Assembly (NCBI GenBank): GCA_013397845.1
Contig: VZTG01005182.1
Coordinates: 62,001-126,000 of the forward strand
Length of the DNA stretch: 64,000 bases
DNA from: Melanocharis versteri
Taxonomy: Eukaryota; Chordata; Aves; Passeriformes; Melanocharitidae
Reading direction: 5' to 3'
The notes under the pieces were generated by a model. That model ran no database searches, had not been told where the DNA came from, and saw only the letters and a list, made by a program, of their open reading frames with translations. The position numbers and the translations under genes are program-made. This document shows positions 43,201 to 49,880 of the stretch, piece by piece; the first letter of the stretch is position 1, and every line of letters starts with the position of its first letter.

Positions 43201-46200
43201 AGGTTTATGCCTGTTCTTCATCATGACAAAAGGCATTTGCAAGAGATGTAACAAAATCACTGTCACAGGCAAGGACCTAAATCTGATGTCGGGGGGAAGC
43301 AAAATGGAATTAGGTGTGAAACATATGCTACATGTTTTCTGAAATCCTTTCTACACGATATTTGCTCCTGAGGAGCACTGCATGCAAAGAGGATAATTTG
43401 TTTCTCAGGAGTACATTTCGTCTTTCCAATTATTCTTCAGTCATTATTTATCCTAAACACCTTCCCAGGAATTGATTGTCTAAAGAAATCATACCAGCTG
43501 ACCACCCCAAAGCACAAAAGGAGCAGTCCCTTCTCTTTCATTCTTAATTTGCTTAATACATCAGTTTTATGAAAAAAGTCAAAACACTGATTCCTTTTCA
43601 TAGCATCTTTCTTGGCTGTTCTGCACACTTCAGGTAATGGTAGGCCATATTCTACATTTGCTAGGCCTTCAGTTCAAGCATGCACAGTATTTTATTCCCA
43701 TCTTCTGAAAAACAAAAGTCTTGGGTTTTTTGTTGGCTGTTTGTTTGTAAATAAAAATTTCCTCAAGTAAAAGTACAAGGAAGCTAAACCAACACCAAGA
43801 CTTAAGCTCTGGCATTATGCACTGCTGCAGTCAAGAAGAAATTAGAATTAAAATATTATACACATTAGCCTCTGTACTAGTAAGTCTAAGGAAGCTTTCA
43901 GATGGACCCAGCCTTGATCTTACCTGTCCTATACCCTGTATTGTTGAGGTACACTGCAAAGGTGCGTATTTCATGCTGAGCCTGCCAGGATGGAGAAGAA
44001 CAGTTCTCATTGTTAGTGTAAGTGTTGTGGTTGTGGACGTACTTCCCTGTCAGGATAGAGGAGCGAGATGGGCAGCACATGGGTGTTGTCACAAAGGCAT
44101 TGATGAAATGAGCACCTCCATGCTCCATGATACGTCTTGTTTTATTCATCACTTGCATAGAACCTGAAAGAGGAAAAACATTTCAGAATTATTTTCTTGC
44201 TTCAGTCACAAGAGCTCAGATGCTACATTAGAGACTAGAAGGAAGCACAACTAATGAGGGCATCGTTATCTCTGAGCGAACCCAAATCCAGGGAGATTAC
44301 TCCTCCTGCCTCAGTGAAGTTCTCCCATCGTTTCAGTAAAGACTAAATACTGAAGTCCTAAGTAAAGACTTGACTCAAGCACGTTGACACAGATCATAAC
44401 GCTTCTTTCATTTGTCTCTCTCTGAATTCAAGATTTACAACCGTAACTAGCTGCAGCATCTCTACAGCCTTTCTGGAGCTGCTAGTACTGTTCCAGCAGC
44501 TGAGGATGAAAAGCACTTTATGCAGCAACCCTGACCAAAGCTTGCATACTCCTTAAGTGTTATTTAATCTTTGGCTTCACAAGAAACCAGATAGGCTACC
44601 TTTTGTGCCAGACTTATGCAAAAGGCTGAGGGTTGTAACACAGAATCTTTTAGTTTGGAAGACTATTTAGTCCAAACTACTGCTCAAGAAGGGTCTGCTA
44701 GAGTTGTTCTCTAGGTAAATTGTTCTATTCCCTAATGTGAGGTATTAGGAGGTATTGATTACTGCAATTGTCACTGAACCAAAGACAACAAAAAGCTCTC
44801 ATAATAATTTCCATAACAACTTTACTGAGTTCTAGCCACCTGTTTCATCCATTCTGGTAACAGTCTTACTACCTACATTTTCTTAGGCTTGATTCTGCAG
44901 AATCAGATTTTTAGACAACTACGTGGGGCAGGTAACACTACGTATTATATAACCATTGTCTAAAAACAAATAAGCAAGGGACTTGGATAAATTGGGGCAA
45001 CATGAATAAAAGTCTTATTGACAACAATTATTGAATGCCACAGTGCTGCCAAATGGTTTTTCTGTTTATTTAAGATAAGGTTTAGGTCAAAGACTGGATT
45101 TTTACCATAGACATCCACCTAGCTAAATCTGGATCCATATCAGTGCTCTTCCTAAACCCAGAAACACCAAGGATCAGAGAAACAAATTTAGTTTCCCTCC
45201 TCTATCAGTGCCTAACAGTTAAAACTACATCAGAGCAAGTTAGGAAAAATTTTCTTGATCTAGGAAGAATTTCAATTTTCTAAAGAATTTGTCATGGTAC
45301 CTGTCAACAGCATGACCTTGCAAAGGAGATTAATTAAACCTGTTCATCACCAGCCCTCCCTTCTTGTTATGAGCAGAGAAAGCCAATTGACAGCATGGAG
45401 AGGAAGACATGGGCTCATGCTAGAGTAGGGCTGGGGTTAACTTACCCAAGGGTGAGTTGGATTAACAGTTCAGCTTTAATCAATGCATCCTGCAACCATC
45501 TGGCACAAACTGTTGTTTCTGTCAATAATGGATTTAGGTTTCTTCTAAGCTCTTTATGCAGGGATTTCATTATGAAATTGCAACAGTAAGTTGATTGATA
45601 CAGAGCACATTGATTTAACCAGGAGTCAAAACCTAGAGGGAAAATGGTCATAAGCCCCATACAAAATCTGACTCTCTGGCACCATGAAGGAAGGTTAATT
45701 GCTACTGTAGGTCATTTTACCTAAAAACTGCCGTCGCATTAGTTTGAGACCATTTTGCTGGAATGACTGTTAAAAAAAAAAAATTAAAAATCTGTTTGTG
45801 CATTTCTCAGGTCAGAGCACATATCACATCACTTTGTGACAAGAACCAAGGCAGGTTATTGTACTGCCCCCTTAGAACTTGCTAAACTTCACATATCAAA
45901 AAGGAGTTTCTGAAGAAAGCAAGATTAACTTTTTTCTTTCTAGAATAGCTGTGAGTTAAGTGTTAGTGCTTAAAGGTACTAACAACACTGTTAACAATTG
46001 TAACAGCTAATTATACATTATGTGAGCCTGAAAACTGTGGATGTTTCCTCTGTGTTGTCTTATGAGCTAGCCCAAGCATAAACAGGCAGTCTGAAAGAAT
46101 GTTTTGTTATCCTGATATTGAAATACAATTTAACAACCCCTTTAAGTGACAGAGGCGCATCTGTGCATAAATAACAGTACATGTTAAGACTCCCCTTGGG

Positions 46201-49200
46201 GATAGTAAGCTTCTTTAATGAAACTGCTGTAATGACAAGGCCCTGTAAATCAACAGCCTTTAACACAAAAACATATGATCTAATCTGCTTTTCCAGCTTG
46301 AGAATTAATACAGAGTGACGGGGCAGTGGAAGGTAAAAATCCAGCATACTCTTCTGTATAATCTTAAATAGGCCAGCTTTAAATATTTTAAACAGCATTA
46401 AACCAGCCAACCAAAACTTCTTTTCTTCAGTTTGCCTCCAATATACAGACATCCATTCTCTGGCAGATTACTTATGTGTTAATCAGCAACTGGAACCTCA
46501 TCACATCACCTTTGGAGCTAGAAAACCTTCTGAGGTTTCACCAGTGGATGTACGACAGGAAGTCATGCTCTGAAAGTGTCCATATTTAATTCAGAAAATG
46601 TTCTGTTACCTATCTAAAACCTCTGATAATAAACAAAAATCTAGCAGTTAAAAGTGAAACTTCTAAGCCATTTTAAGAAAATATTCATTGGACTACTGTG
46701 AAAATATGGAAGTTTAATCAATTTGATGTATTAAAGTTACTCAGTGAACAAAGCTAAGCAGAATTGATGTTGAAATTTCACTTGACATGTGTGCTTTCCA
46801 TAACTTTGCTTTGCACATCTTCACAGTTCACCTCAGGGATAAAGCTGATATTTTGAGTAAAATTAATGGAGAAAATACACCAATTATTTATGAAATAACA
46901 CTGACTTCCTATTAGTTGTGTTTTGTTGTTGGAGGGAATAATTTACGTTTTAGGGAGCTCCAACTGTTGAAGAACTTGTATTAAGTATCAAGTGACTTGT
47001 CTACTCTGAAGCACAACTTCAGAAGTGTTTTCCAATAAACTGAACCCCAGATTTTTAATTAACTGTCCCCTAAAGACTTCTCTTTTTATTGTATTTGAAA
47101 CTCATTAGACACCCTTTTCACACCTCCATTTCCTTTTCTTCCCCTCACATTTAATGAAGCTCTAAGGCCCCATCTCCACATGTGATAACTAAGAAAAATT
47201 ATCTTCCATGCTACTTTTGTAGCTTTTCAGAGGAAGGTCTCAAAACATACAAATCACATCTCACTCAGATTTCTCTAACGTGCTTGAAATAGCTCCTAAA
47301 TAATCAGATCTTTCTCCAACTAGTCTATGAAAGGAGCTGGTTTGTTAAAGCCATACCAATATGGTAGGCAAACCTAACTAAACTGGAGATGCTGAGTACA
47401 CCACACAGGCGACATCAGCATTATATACTAACTTGCATTTAAATGGCTCTACTGGGGAAAAAACCTCTTTGTTCCTAATTAATTATTCCTTGTCAGTATA
47501 TTCCTCTTCTTTATATTATGCTTGTCAATACAACTCTTTTGATTAGACAGTCTATCAAATATGTGCGTGTCAGTTGTTCATGGTGCTCTCATTTGCCTTC
47601 TCCCATTTGTAACCATTACAATTTACACTCATCCTTCCTTTGATGTCCTCCAGAGATTCTGCATTCAATCCATCAGCCCTTCATCAGTATTTTCCTTCTT
47701 TCAATACAAGGCTGAGGTTTGGTTTCCCAAGTAAAACTCATGATTAACGGTAATGTGAATTGAGGAAAAAAAAAAAGGGAAAAAAAAAAAGCTGTACTCC
47801 TGTCAGGAAAGGACAACGTCGTCTTTCTGGTAAACTCCACCTGCTACTGGCACATTGCTAAATCTATCTTTAAATAAATAAAGGAAAGACTTTAAAGGCA
47901 CTTGAGATTGTGTCTTATTCCCTTTCACCTCCAAAGCAGCTACAAAAGAACAATGAAAGCTAAAACACACATCAGTTACAGAACATTCTTAAAAAACAAT
48001 GAAACCTTACCCACAGCTTTCTCTGCTACACTTTCATTAGCTTCCAACTTTTTCTTAGCTTTTATTTGTAACTCACATCTCATTTTTATCTTTCTTAAAT
48101 GCACTAACCACAATCACCACAAATGGCAATTTTGATTAACCTGGACAGCTCACCAGACAATAGACAAGAATAAAAAATAATTCAAACAAATATTGGGTCT
48201 CCTAAAGCCATTAGTGGCAAATGACAAATATCCAATCTCAGCTTCATCAAATGGATTTTCCTTAGTTAGGTCCTAATTTGCACGGACACATGCCCATTAT
48301 CCTTGAAATTGGAAAGCATCAAGTTATCAGAGAAGTGAAATATACCGCCCAAAGGACTTAGACAATTGCATCAGAAACACAAAGGCTAGCATAAAACAGA
48401 AGACGACACAATTTTCAGGACCACCTTCCAAGCCTGCAAGATAACGTACTTAGGTTCCTTGGGATATACATTATTGAAATTGCTTTATTTGTGATCCAAA
48501 TAACCATTTAAAAAAGATGACAACAACAAAAAACAAAATCTTCTGATCCTGCTAATTTGAACTGCATTTAATTTGATGACATTACTTCCATAGCAGGCTT
48601 TCTTACCACCTTGGAGAAGAATGTGACATCTATGATACTGCAGACATACAGTAATATTGACACAAAGTAAGCATCTATAAAAAGACTGCCACATTGCTGT
48701 GATTAACTTCTCAACAAGATGAGTAACTATATGAGAGGTGCAAGTTGATTAATTTTATGTTTTATTGCTTCTGTGTGGTCCGTTTTCCAAATTTTCCTAT
48801 CCATGCTAGAAATCTGATGCAGAAAAATTTGGTGGCAAAACTCCCCCCACCAGACTACACATACACGAGTTCTCATTTTTCAGATTACCCAGGCTTTATA
48901 CACACTTGAGAGTATAATTCTAATGCAAAATTATGAATGTAAACTGGTTTGTGTTAATCACTTCTCATACCTAAGACAGCATTTGGTAAATACAAGCTTG
49001 TTCAGGTAACACAACAAAAGCCAGATCTGTCAGTTAAGTCATTATTCCAAATCATTAGGCAAAGCATGTGCTTAATCTTCAACTCCTTTCTTCAACAATT
49101 AACATAGCATTGATAACAGAGTAGAATCTTTTCATTCTGTGTCATTTTGGTCAGTAATTAACTACACATCTAAATGGACAATTACCAGAATTGTATGACT

Positions 49201-49808
49201 GTGTTAGGTAACATCTAAGTAAATAAAATGAAAATTGTATATGTAATGAATGCCTGCAATTACACAAAAGAATTTGGGTAATTACATGGTGCAATTATCA
49301 GTTATGAATTTAAACCTACTGCTTTGGCATGTAGCTTCCCAGGTTATACTTGCAATTGCCAGAAGCAAAGTTTATGTGTTTAGATGAAGACAGACAGGCA
49401 TGAACCTCCTACTTCCACAGGAACGGGAACTTTAACATTTTGGGACTAACTTTCGCTGTCCCTGAATTGCAGGCAGATGGAAAGGATGTTCTACATAAAG
49501 GCAGGTTTAAACTTGTTCTTCCTATCATTTTTCACACTGAAAAAAACCTCTTATTTTGAATGCAAGAATCTGGCTTCAAGAAAAAGCAGTGTCATATTCA
49601 ATGGCTAAAATTCTCTTCATACTGGGCTCTTACCAAGTTCTACATCCTGATCATCAGTAAGAACAAGGATGATGTTTGGGCGGATGTTTCTACGGTCTCT
49701 TTGAAATCTTCCCTTCAGACGTTGATTTAACAGGAAAGCTGAACTTCCATCCAACAATGATAAAACAGTCATCGTGAATAATCCAAGGACAATACTATGC
49801 TGTGCCAT
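4195..49808 (-). CDS. SULF2: SULF2, extracellular sulfatase 2 (whole coding span, 20 coding exons)
   Basis: SULF2 is a secreted or surface-bound endosulfatase that removes 6-O-sulfate from heparan sulfate, altering Wnt, FGF, VEGF and other ligand signalling (family knowledge). The 20 coding exons listed separately join in frame to 879 residues. Visible in order: signal peptide about 1-24; D52-D53 metal ligands; formylglycine motif CCPSR with modified Cys at 88; SHAAPHGPED around 221-230; D317-H318; a hydrophilic, Lys/Arg-rich domain about 417-740; then a Cys-rich C-terminal region ending WEGWEG. The N-terminus (GSSAFL, then LKGRFQRDRRNIRPN) and the interdomain segments match SULF2 rather than its paralogue SULF1. 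The start ATG has a strong context (A at -3, G at +4) and no upstream ATG in its exon. No frameshift or stop interrupts the gene. Every intron is GT-AG. Confidence 0.97.
4226..5271 (-). other. SULF2 intron 20
   Basis: GT-AG intron with a GTGAGT donor and TTTTAAAG acceptor. I see no repeat or RNA gene in it. Confidence 0.9.
5272..5328 (-). CDS. SULF2: SULF2 exon 20 (57 nt)
   Basis: Phase 2 to phase 2, with acceptor AAATTAG and donor CT|GTGAGT. It encodes residues 851-870, RQFQRRKWPDVKRPTSAKSL, matching the family's QFQRRKWPEMKRPSSKSL tail. It ends one partial codon before the last exon. Confidence 0.94.
5626..5656 (-). CDS. SULF2: SULF2 exon 19, 31-nt microexon
   Basis: A very short exon, phase 1 to phase 2, with acceptor CGTCTAG and donor AG|GTATAT. 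It encodes about LKDGSYEQYR (residues 841-851). From memory, human SULF2 has two glycines here (LKDGGSYEQYR). Both neighbouring exons need it to keep frame. Confidence 0.92.
5657..6151 (-). other. SULF2 intron 18
   Basis: 495-bp GT-AG intron holding a CR1 fragment on the opposite strand, about 130 bp upstream (in transcript sense) of the 31-nt microexon. Confidence 0.9.
5780..5860 (+). mobile_element. CR1 LINE 3'-end fragment
   Basis: The stretch GATCCTGCACTGAGCAG, followed by CTCCAGAAGTCCCTTCCAAC, matches the 3' end of avian CR1 retroposons (gatcctg...gagcag...ctccagaggtcccttccaacc). It is diverged and truncated, and antisense to SULF2. Confidence 0.75.
6152..6275 (-). CDS. SULF2: SULF2 exon 18
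   Basis: 124 nt, phase 0 to phase 1, with acceptor TATTGCAG and donor G|GTAAGT. It encodes residues 800-841: LINAVNTLDRDVLNQLHVQL, then MELRSCRGYKQCNPRTRNMDLG. It is nearly identical to other SULF2 proteins. Confidence 0.96.
6500..6642 (-). CDS. SULF2: SULF2 exon 17: C-terminal domain
   Basis: 143 nt, phase 1 to phase 0, with acceptor TTTGCAG and donor CAG|GTATCT. It encodes residues 752-799 (GPFCACTSANNNTYWC, then [20 protein letters not shown] and ending DPYQ). It is Cys-rich and highly conserved; sequons NNT and NET are present. Confidence 0.96.
6643..7089 (-). other. SULF2 intron 16
   Basis: Short GT-AG intron (447 bp). Nothing else recognised. Confidence 0.9.
7090..7259 (-). CDS. SULF2: SULF2 exon 16: Lys/Arg-rich segment
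   Basis: 170 nt, phase 2 to phase 1, with acceptor TGTACAG and donor T|GTAAGA. It encodes residues 695-752. It has a strongly basic helix (LREQRRKKKLRKLLKRIKN) likely to bind sulfated chains, then the conserved NNDTCSMPGLTCFTHDNQHW. Confidence 0.96.
7260..7688 (-). other. SULF2 intron 15
   Basis: 429-bp GT-AG intron with an A-rich run near 7424-7440. Nothing else recognised. Confidence 0.9.
7689..7748 (-). CDS. SULF2: SULF2 exon 15 (60 nt)
   Basis: Phase 2 to phase 2, with acceptor TTTTCCAG and donor AA|GTAAGT. It encodes residues 675-695, about SYHSKHKSKLRHKGSSLHPF, matching the basic linker before KGLQEKD in other SULF2 proteins. It is too short for a simple ORF scan and was recovered from the gap between exons 14 and 16. 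Confidence 0.93.
7749..9779 (-). other. SULF2 intron 14
   Basis: About 2 kb, AT-rich GT-AG intron. Several open frames occur on both strands but none has family similarity. No repeat recognised. Confidence 0.88.
9780..9874 (-). CDS. SULF2: SULF2 exon 14
   Basis: 95 nt, phase 0 to phase 2, with acceptor TTTTAAG after a long T tract and donor AG|GTATTT. It encodes residues 644-675: a coiled-coil-like IETLQNKIKNLREVRGHLKK followed by RPEECDCNK. The frame and the family match confirm it, although the donor is weak. Confidence 0.94.
9875..11586 (-). other. SULF2 intron 13
   Basis: About 1.7 kb. It holds a CAGA-type tandem repeat (11501-11527) about 60 nt past the exon 13 donor. Nothing else recognised. 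Confidence 0.88.
11501..11527. repeat. CAGA/CACA-type microsatellite
   Basis: Imperfect GACA/CAGA tandem repeat. In SULF2 transcript sense it reads as UGUC/UGUG repeats just downstream of the exon 13 donor. Confidence 0.7.
11587..11683 (-). CDS. SULF2: SULF2 exon 13 (97 nt)
   Basis: Phase 2 to phase 0, with acceptor TGCCTAG and donor GAG|GTCAGT, the only donor here with C at +3. It encodes residues 611-643, through CYILENDTVQCDTDLYRSL and AWKDHKLHIDHE. The length is not a multiple of three, so skipping would shift the frame. Confidence 0.95.
11684..13485 (-). other. SULF2 intron 12
   Basis: About 1.8 kb. It contains an AC repeat close to the exon 13 acceptor and a single ambiguous base (N) at 12447. 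Confidence 0.88.
11723..11736. repeat. Short (AC)n, reads (UG)n in the transcript
   Basis: Six AC units on the plus strand, followed by AG. On the SULF2 strand this is a UG repeat about 40-52 nt upstream of the exon 13 acceptor. Confidence 0.75.
13486..13729 (-). CDS. SULF2: SULF2 exon 12: furin-site region
   Basis: 244 nt, phase 1 to phase 2, with acceptor CATGCAG and donor AG|GTAAGT. It encodes residues 530-611. Candidate proprotein-convertase sites are RNRSIR (537-542) and RNITKR (567-572), the places where the family precursor is cut into disulfide-linked subunits. An acidic stretch followed by a Ser-Gly (S592-G593, in EYSGTG) matches a known glycosaminoglycan attachment context in SULF2. 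Confidence 0.95.
13730..19244 (-). other. SULF2 intron 11
   Basis: 5.5 kb, AT-rich GT-AG intron. Apart from a GGAT/GGAC microsatellite near 13900, no repeats or RNA genes are recognised. The many short open frames look like chance. Confidence 0.88.
13896..13930. repeat. GGAY tetranucleotide microsatellite
   Basis: Tandem GGAC units grading into GGAT units. It lies in intron 11, about 170 bp from exon 12. Confidence 0.8.
19245..19452 (-). CDS. SULF2: SULF2 exon 11: variable part of hydrophilic domain
   Basis: 208 nt, phase 0 to phase 1, with acceptor CTTCCAG and donor A|GTAAGC. It encodes residues 461-530, beginning KWQCVEDASGKLKLHKCKG and ending in a Lys-rich run. The middle is the least conserved segment. 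The stretch CNCEENEYKLS replaces the CDSGDYKLS of human SULF2 (from memory), so the Ser-Gly dipeptide is absent here. Confidence 0.94.
19453..21413 (-). other. SULF2 intron 10
   Basis: About 2 kb GT-AG intron containing one CR1 fragment. Otherwise unremarkable. Confidence 0.88.
19861..20045 (-). mobile_element. CR1 LINE 3'-end fragment
   Basis: Plus-strand sequence runs AATCATA, then GTTGGAAGGGACCTTAAAGA, CAGGGACACCTTTCACTAGA and CCAGGGATG. This is the reverse complement of a CR1 3' end, so the element lies on the minus strand. It is diverged, and a C run at 19911-19920 interrupts it. Confidence 0.85.
21414..21543 (-). CDS. SULF2: SULF2 exon 10: start of hydrophilic domain
   Basis: 130 nt, phase 2 to phase 0, with acceptor TTTTCCAG and donor CAG|GTAGGG. 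It encodes residues 417-460, from KLLHKREN through LPKYQRVKDLCQRAEYQTAC. In this family the hydrophilic domain binds heparan sulfate and anchors the enzyme at the cell surface. Confidence 0.95.
21544..22238 (-). other. SULF2 intron 9
   Basis: 695-bp GT-AG intron. Nothing recognised in it. Confidence 0.88.
22239..22295 (-). CDS. SULF2: SULF2 exon 9 (57 nt)
   Basis: A short exon, phase 2 to phase 2, with acceptor CTTCTAG and donor GG|GTAAGG. It encodes residues 398-417 (FHLKKKMKVWRDSFLVERG) and ends the catalytic domain. It was found by frame continuity between exons 8 and 10. Confidence 0.95.
22296..23252 (-). other. SULF2 intron 8
   Basis: 957-bp GT-AG intron. Nothing recognised in it. Confidence 0.88.
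23253..23381 (-). CDS. SULF2: SULF2 exon 8
   Basis: 129 nt, phase 2 to phase 2, with acceptor TTTTTCAG and donor AG|GTAAGA. It encodes residues 355-398, including NPHIVLNIDLAPTILDIAGL, the sulfatase C-terminal core, and ending with the SILKLLDSERPVNR segment. Confidence 0.95.
23382..24863 (-). other. SULF2 intron 7
   Basis: About 1.5 kb, AT-rich GT-AG intron. Nothing recognised in it. Confidence 0.88.
24864..25039 (-). CDS. SULF2: SULF2 exon 7: second metal-binding pair
   Basis: 176 nt, phase 0 to phase 2. The acceptor lies after a T-rich tract (TTTTTTTCAG) and the donor is TT|GTAAGT. It encodes residues 297-355, including YTADHGYHIGQFGLVKGKS with D317-H318 as metal ligands, then the DIRVPFYVRGPN strand. 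Conservation is near complete. Confidence 0.97.
25040..26981 (-). other. SULF2 intron 6
   Basis: About 1.9 kb GT-AG intron dominated by a 200-bp G/T-only tract. Confidence 0.88.
25745..25945. repeat. G/T-rich low-complexity tract
   Basis: About 200 bp made almost only of G and T on the plus strand, with GGGTT, TTTTGGGG and TTTGTTGG words. The transcript strand is A/C-rich. The open frames it produces (runs of Leu, Phe, Val, Gly) are compositional artefacts. Confidence 0.85.
26982..27132 (-). CDS. SULF2: SULF2 exon 6
   Basis: 151 nt, phase 2 to phase 0, with acceptor CCTTAG and donor ATG|GTAAGA. It encodes residues 246-296, including TPSYNYAPNPDKHWIMRYTG and the LQRKRLQTLMSVDDSME helix. The last residue before the junction is Met; from memory human SULF2 has Thr here. 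Confidence 0.96.
27133..31449 (-). other. SULF2 intron 5
   Basis: 4.3 kb, AT-rich GT-AG intron with an imperfect ATT microsatellite at about 29808-29850. No coding similarity seen. Confidence 0.88.
29808..29850. repeat. Imperfect (ATT)n microsatellite
   Basis: Interrupted ATT/GTT/CATT units within intron 5. Confidence 0.7.
31450..31619 (-). CDS. SULF2: SULF2 exon 5: active-site His region
   Basis: 170 nt, phase 0 to phase 2, with acceptor TTGCAG and donor CAT|GTAAGA. It encodes residues 190-246. The SHAAPHGPEDSAP stretch (about 221-233) is the conserved sulfatase active-site histidine segment. Sequons NDS and NAS are present. Confidence 0.95.
31620..34943 (-). other. SULF2 intron 4
   Basis: 3.3 kb, AT-rich GT-AG intron. 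No repeats or RNA genes recognised. Confidence 0.88.
34944..35095 (-). CDS. SULF2: SULF2 exon 4
   Basis: 152 nt, entering in phase 1 and leaving in phase 0. The acceptor is CCCCTAG and the donor AGG|GTAGGT. It encodes residues 139-189 (AFFGKYLNEYNGSYVPPGW through KEKHGYDYSR), part of the conserved catalytic fold. Sequons NGS and NYT are present. Confidence 0.96.
38672..38729 (-). CDS. Possible alternative exon encoding a signal peptide (speculative)
   Basis: Minus-strand ATG followed by MTILTQSILLLLLIGLVHG, a textbook secretion signal with an n-region, a Leu-rich core and a small C-terminal residue. It then stops at a near-consensus donor, G|GTGAGT. The donor leaves phase 1, the same phase as the start of SULF2 exon 4 (35095), so splicing would be in frame. 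The product would lack D52-D53 and Cys88. The ATG context is weak (C at -3). No transcript evidence is available; a chance ORF is a real alternative. Confidence 0.25.
39688..39718. repeat. TTAA-type A/T-rich simple repeat
   Basis: Repeated TTAATTAA/TTAATTAG units inside intron 3. Confidence 0.7.
41585..41705. repeat. A/C-rich low-complexity tract
   Basis: About 120 bp almost lacking G and T on the plus strand (AAACC, AAAAC, AACCC words). In composition it mirrors the G/T tract in intron 6 but lies in inverse orientation. Confidence 0.8.
41888..41893. repeat. Target-site duplication, left copy (GGTTTC)
   Basis: Perfect match to the copy at 42258-42263 that flanks the solo LTR. Confidence 0.88.
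41894..42257 (-). mobile_element. Solo LTR of an endogenous retrovirus, 364 bp, 6-bp TSD
   Basis: On the plus strand the element begins TGTCGCAATG and ends GTGTCCACA, so it has TG...CA termini in either orientation. Both sides carry the identical hexamer GGTTTC (41888-41893 and 42258-42263), a target-site duplication. On the minus strand it has a TATAAAA box (41989-41995) and an AATAAA poly(A) signal (41969-41974) in the order expected for U3-R. No internal viral genes are present, so it is a recombined solo LTR. The 6-bp duplication fits alpha- or betaretrovirus-like (ERVK-type) elements. It lies in SULF2 sense orientation. Confidence 0.9.
42258..42263. repeat. Target-site duplication, right copy (GGTTTC)
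   Basis: Perfect match to the copy at 41888-41893. Confidence 0.88.
43924..44163 (-). CDS. SULF2: SULF2 exon 3: formylglycine motif
   Basis: 240 nt, phase 1 to phase 1, with acceptor TTTCAG and donor G|GTAAGA. It encodes residues 59-139. It carries TTPMCCPSRSS, in which Cys88 is the residue converted to formylglycine by SUMF1 in this family, so the exon is indispensable for catalysis. It also carries NxT/NxS N-glycosylation sequons (NKT, NCS, NNT). Confidence 0.97.
44638..44730 (-). mobile_element. Diverged CR1 LINE 3'-end fragment
   Basis: CACAGAATC, then AGTTTGGAAGAC and TAGTCCAAACTACTGCTCAA, then GGGTCTGCTAGAG resembles the reverse complement of a CR1 3' end (gtccaaccccctgctcaa...gggtc..ctagag). 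It is older and more eroded than the other copies. Confidence 0.6.
47765..47790. repeat. A-rich run
   Basis: Two poly(A) blocks separated by GGG on the plus strand; simple low-complexity sequence. Confidence 0.8.
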
Positions 49809-49880
49809 GTTGTGCTGATTTAATGTTCTCTCTGAACAAGGGAGCTTAATGGCTTCTATTTCCTTTTCTTTGCAGATCTC
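49634..49880 (-). CDS. SULF2: SULF2 exon 2: 5' UTR end, start codon, signal peptide
   Basis: Coding part is 49634-49808 (residues 1-58 plus one base); 49809-49880 is 5' UTR. The acceptor is a pyrimidine tract ending TTATAG at 49881. The donor is G|GTAAGAG, phase 1. Residues 1-24 form a signal peptide with a hydrophobic core and a likely cleavage after GSSA. It is followed by a basic stretch, the first sulfatase beta strand (IRPNIILVLTDDQDVEL) and the metal-binding D52-D53. The exon number assumes one non-coding exon upstream. Confidence 0.95.

Larger units (their letters stand above)
35096..43923 (-). other. SULF2 intron 3 (longest within the coding span)
   Basis: 8.8 kb GT-AG intron between two phase-1 junctions. 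It contains a possible signal-peptide exon (38672-38729), a GC-richer patch (37270-37470), an A/T repeat, an A/C tract and a solo LTR. Confidence 0.9.
44164..49633 (-). other. SULF2 intron 2
   Basis: 5.5 kb GT-AG intron between the start-codon exon and the formylglycine exon. It contains a CR1-like fragment and an A-rich run at about 47765-47790. Nothing else recognised. Confidence 0.9.

Noticed and set aside
43817..44167. Plus-strand open frame of 116 codons.
   Set aside because: Antisense shadow of SULF2 exon 3, which is conserved on the minus strand.
4195..49808. Possible assignment to the paralogue SULF1.
   Set aside because: The N-terminal region (GSSAFL...LKGRFQRDRRN), the IRSV region in exon 12, the LREQRRKKKLRKLL helix and the RKWPDVKRP tail match SULF2.
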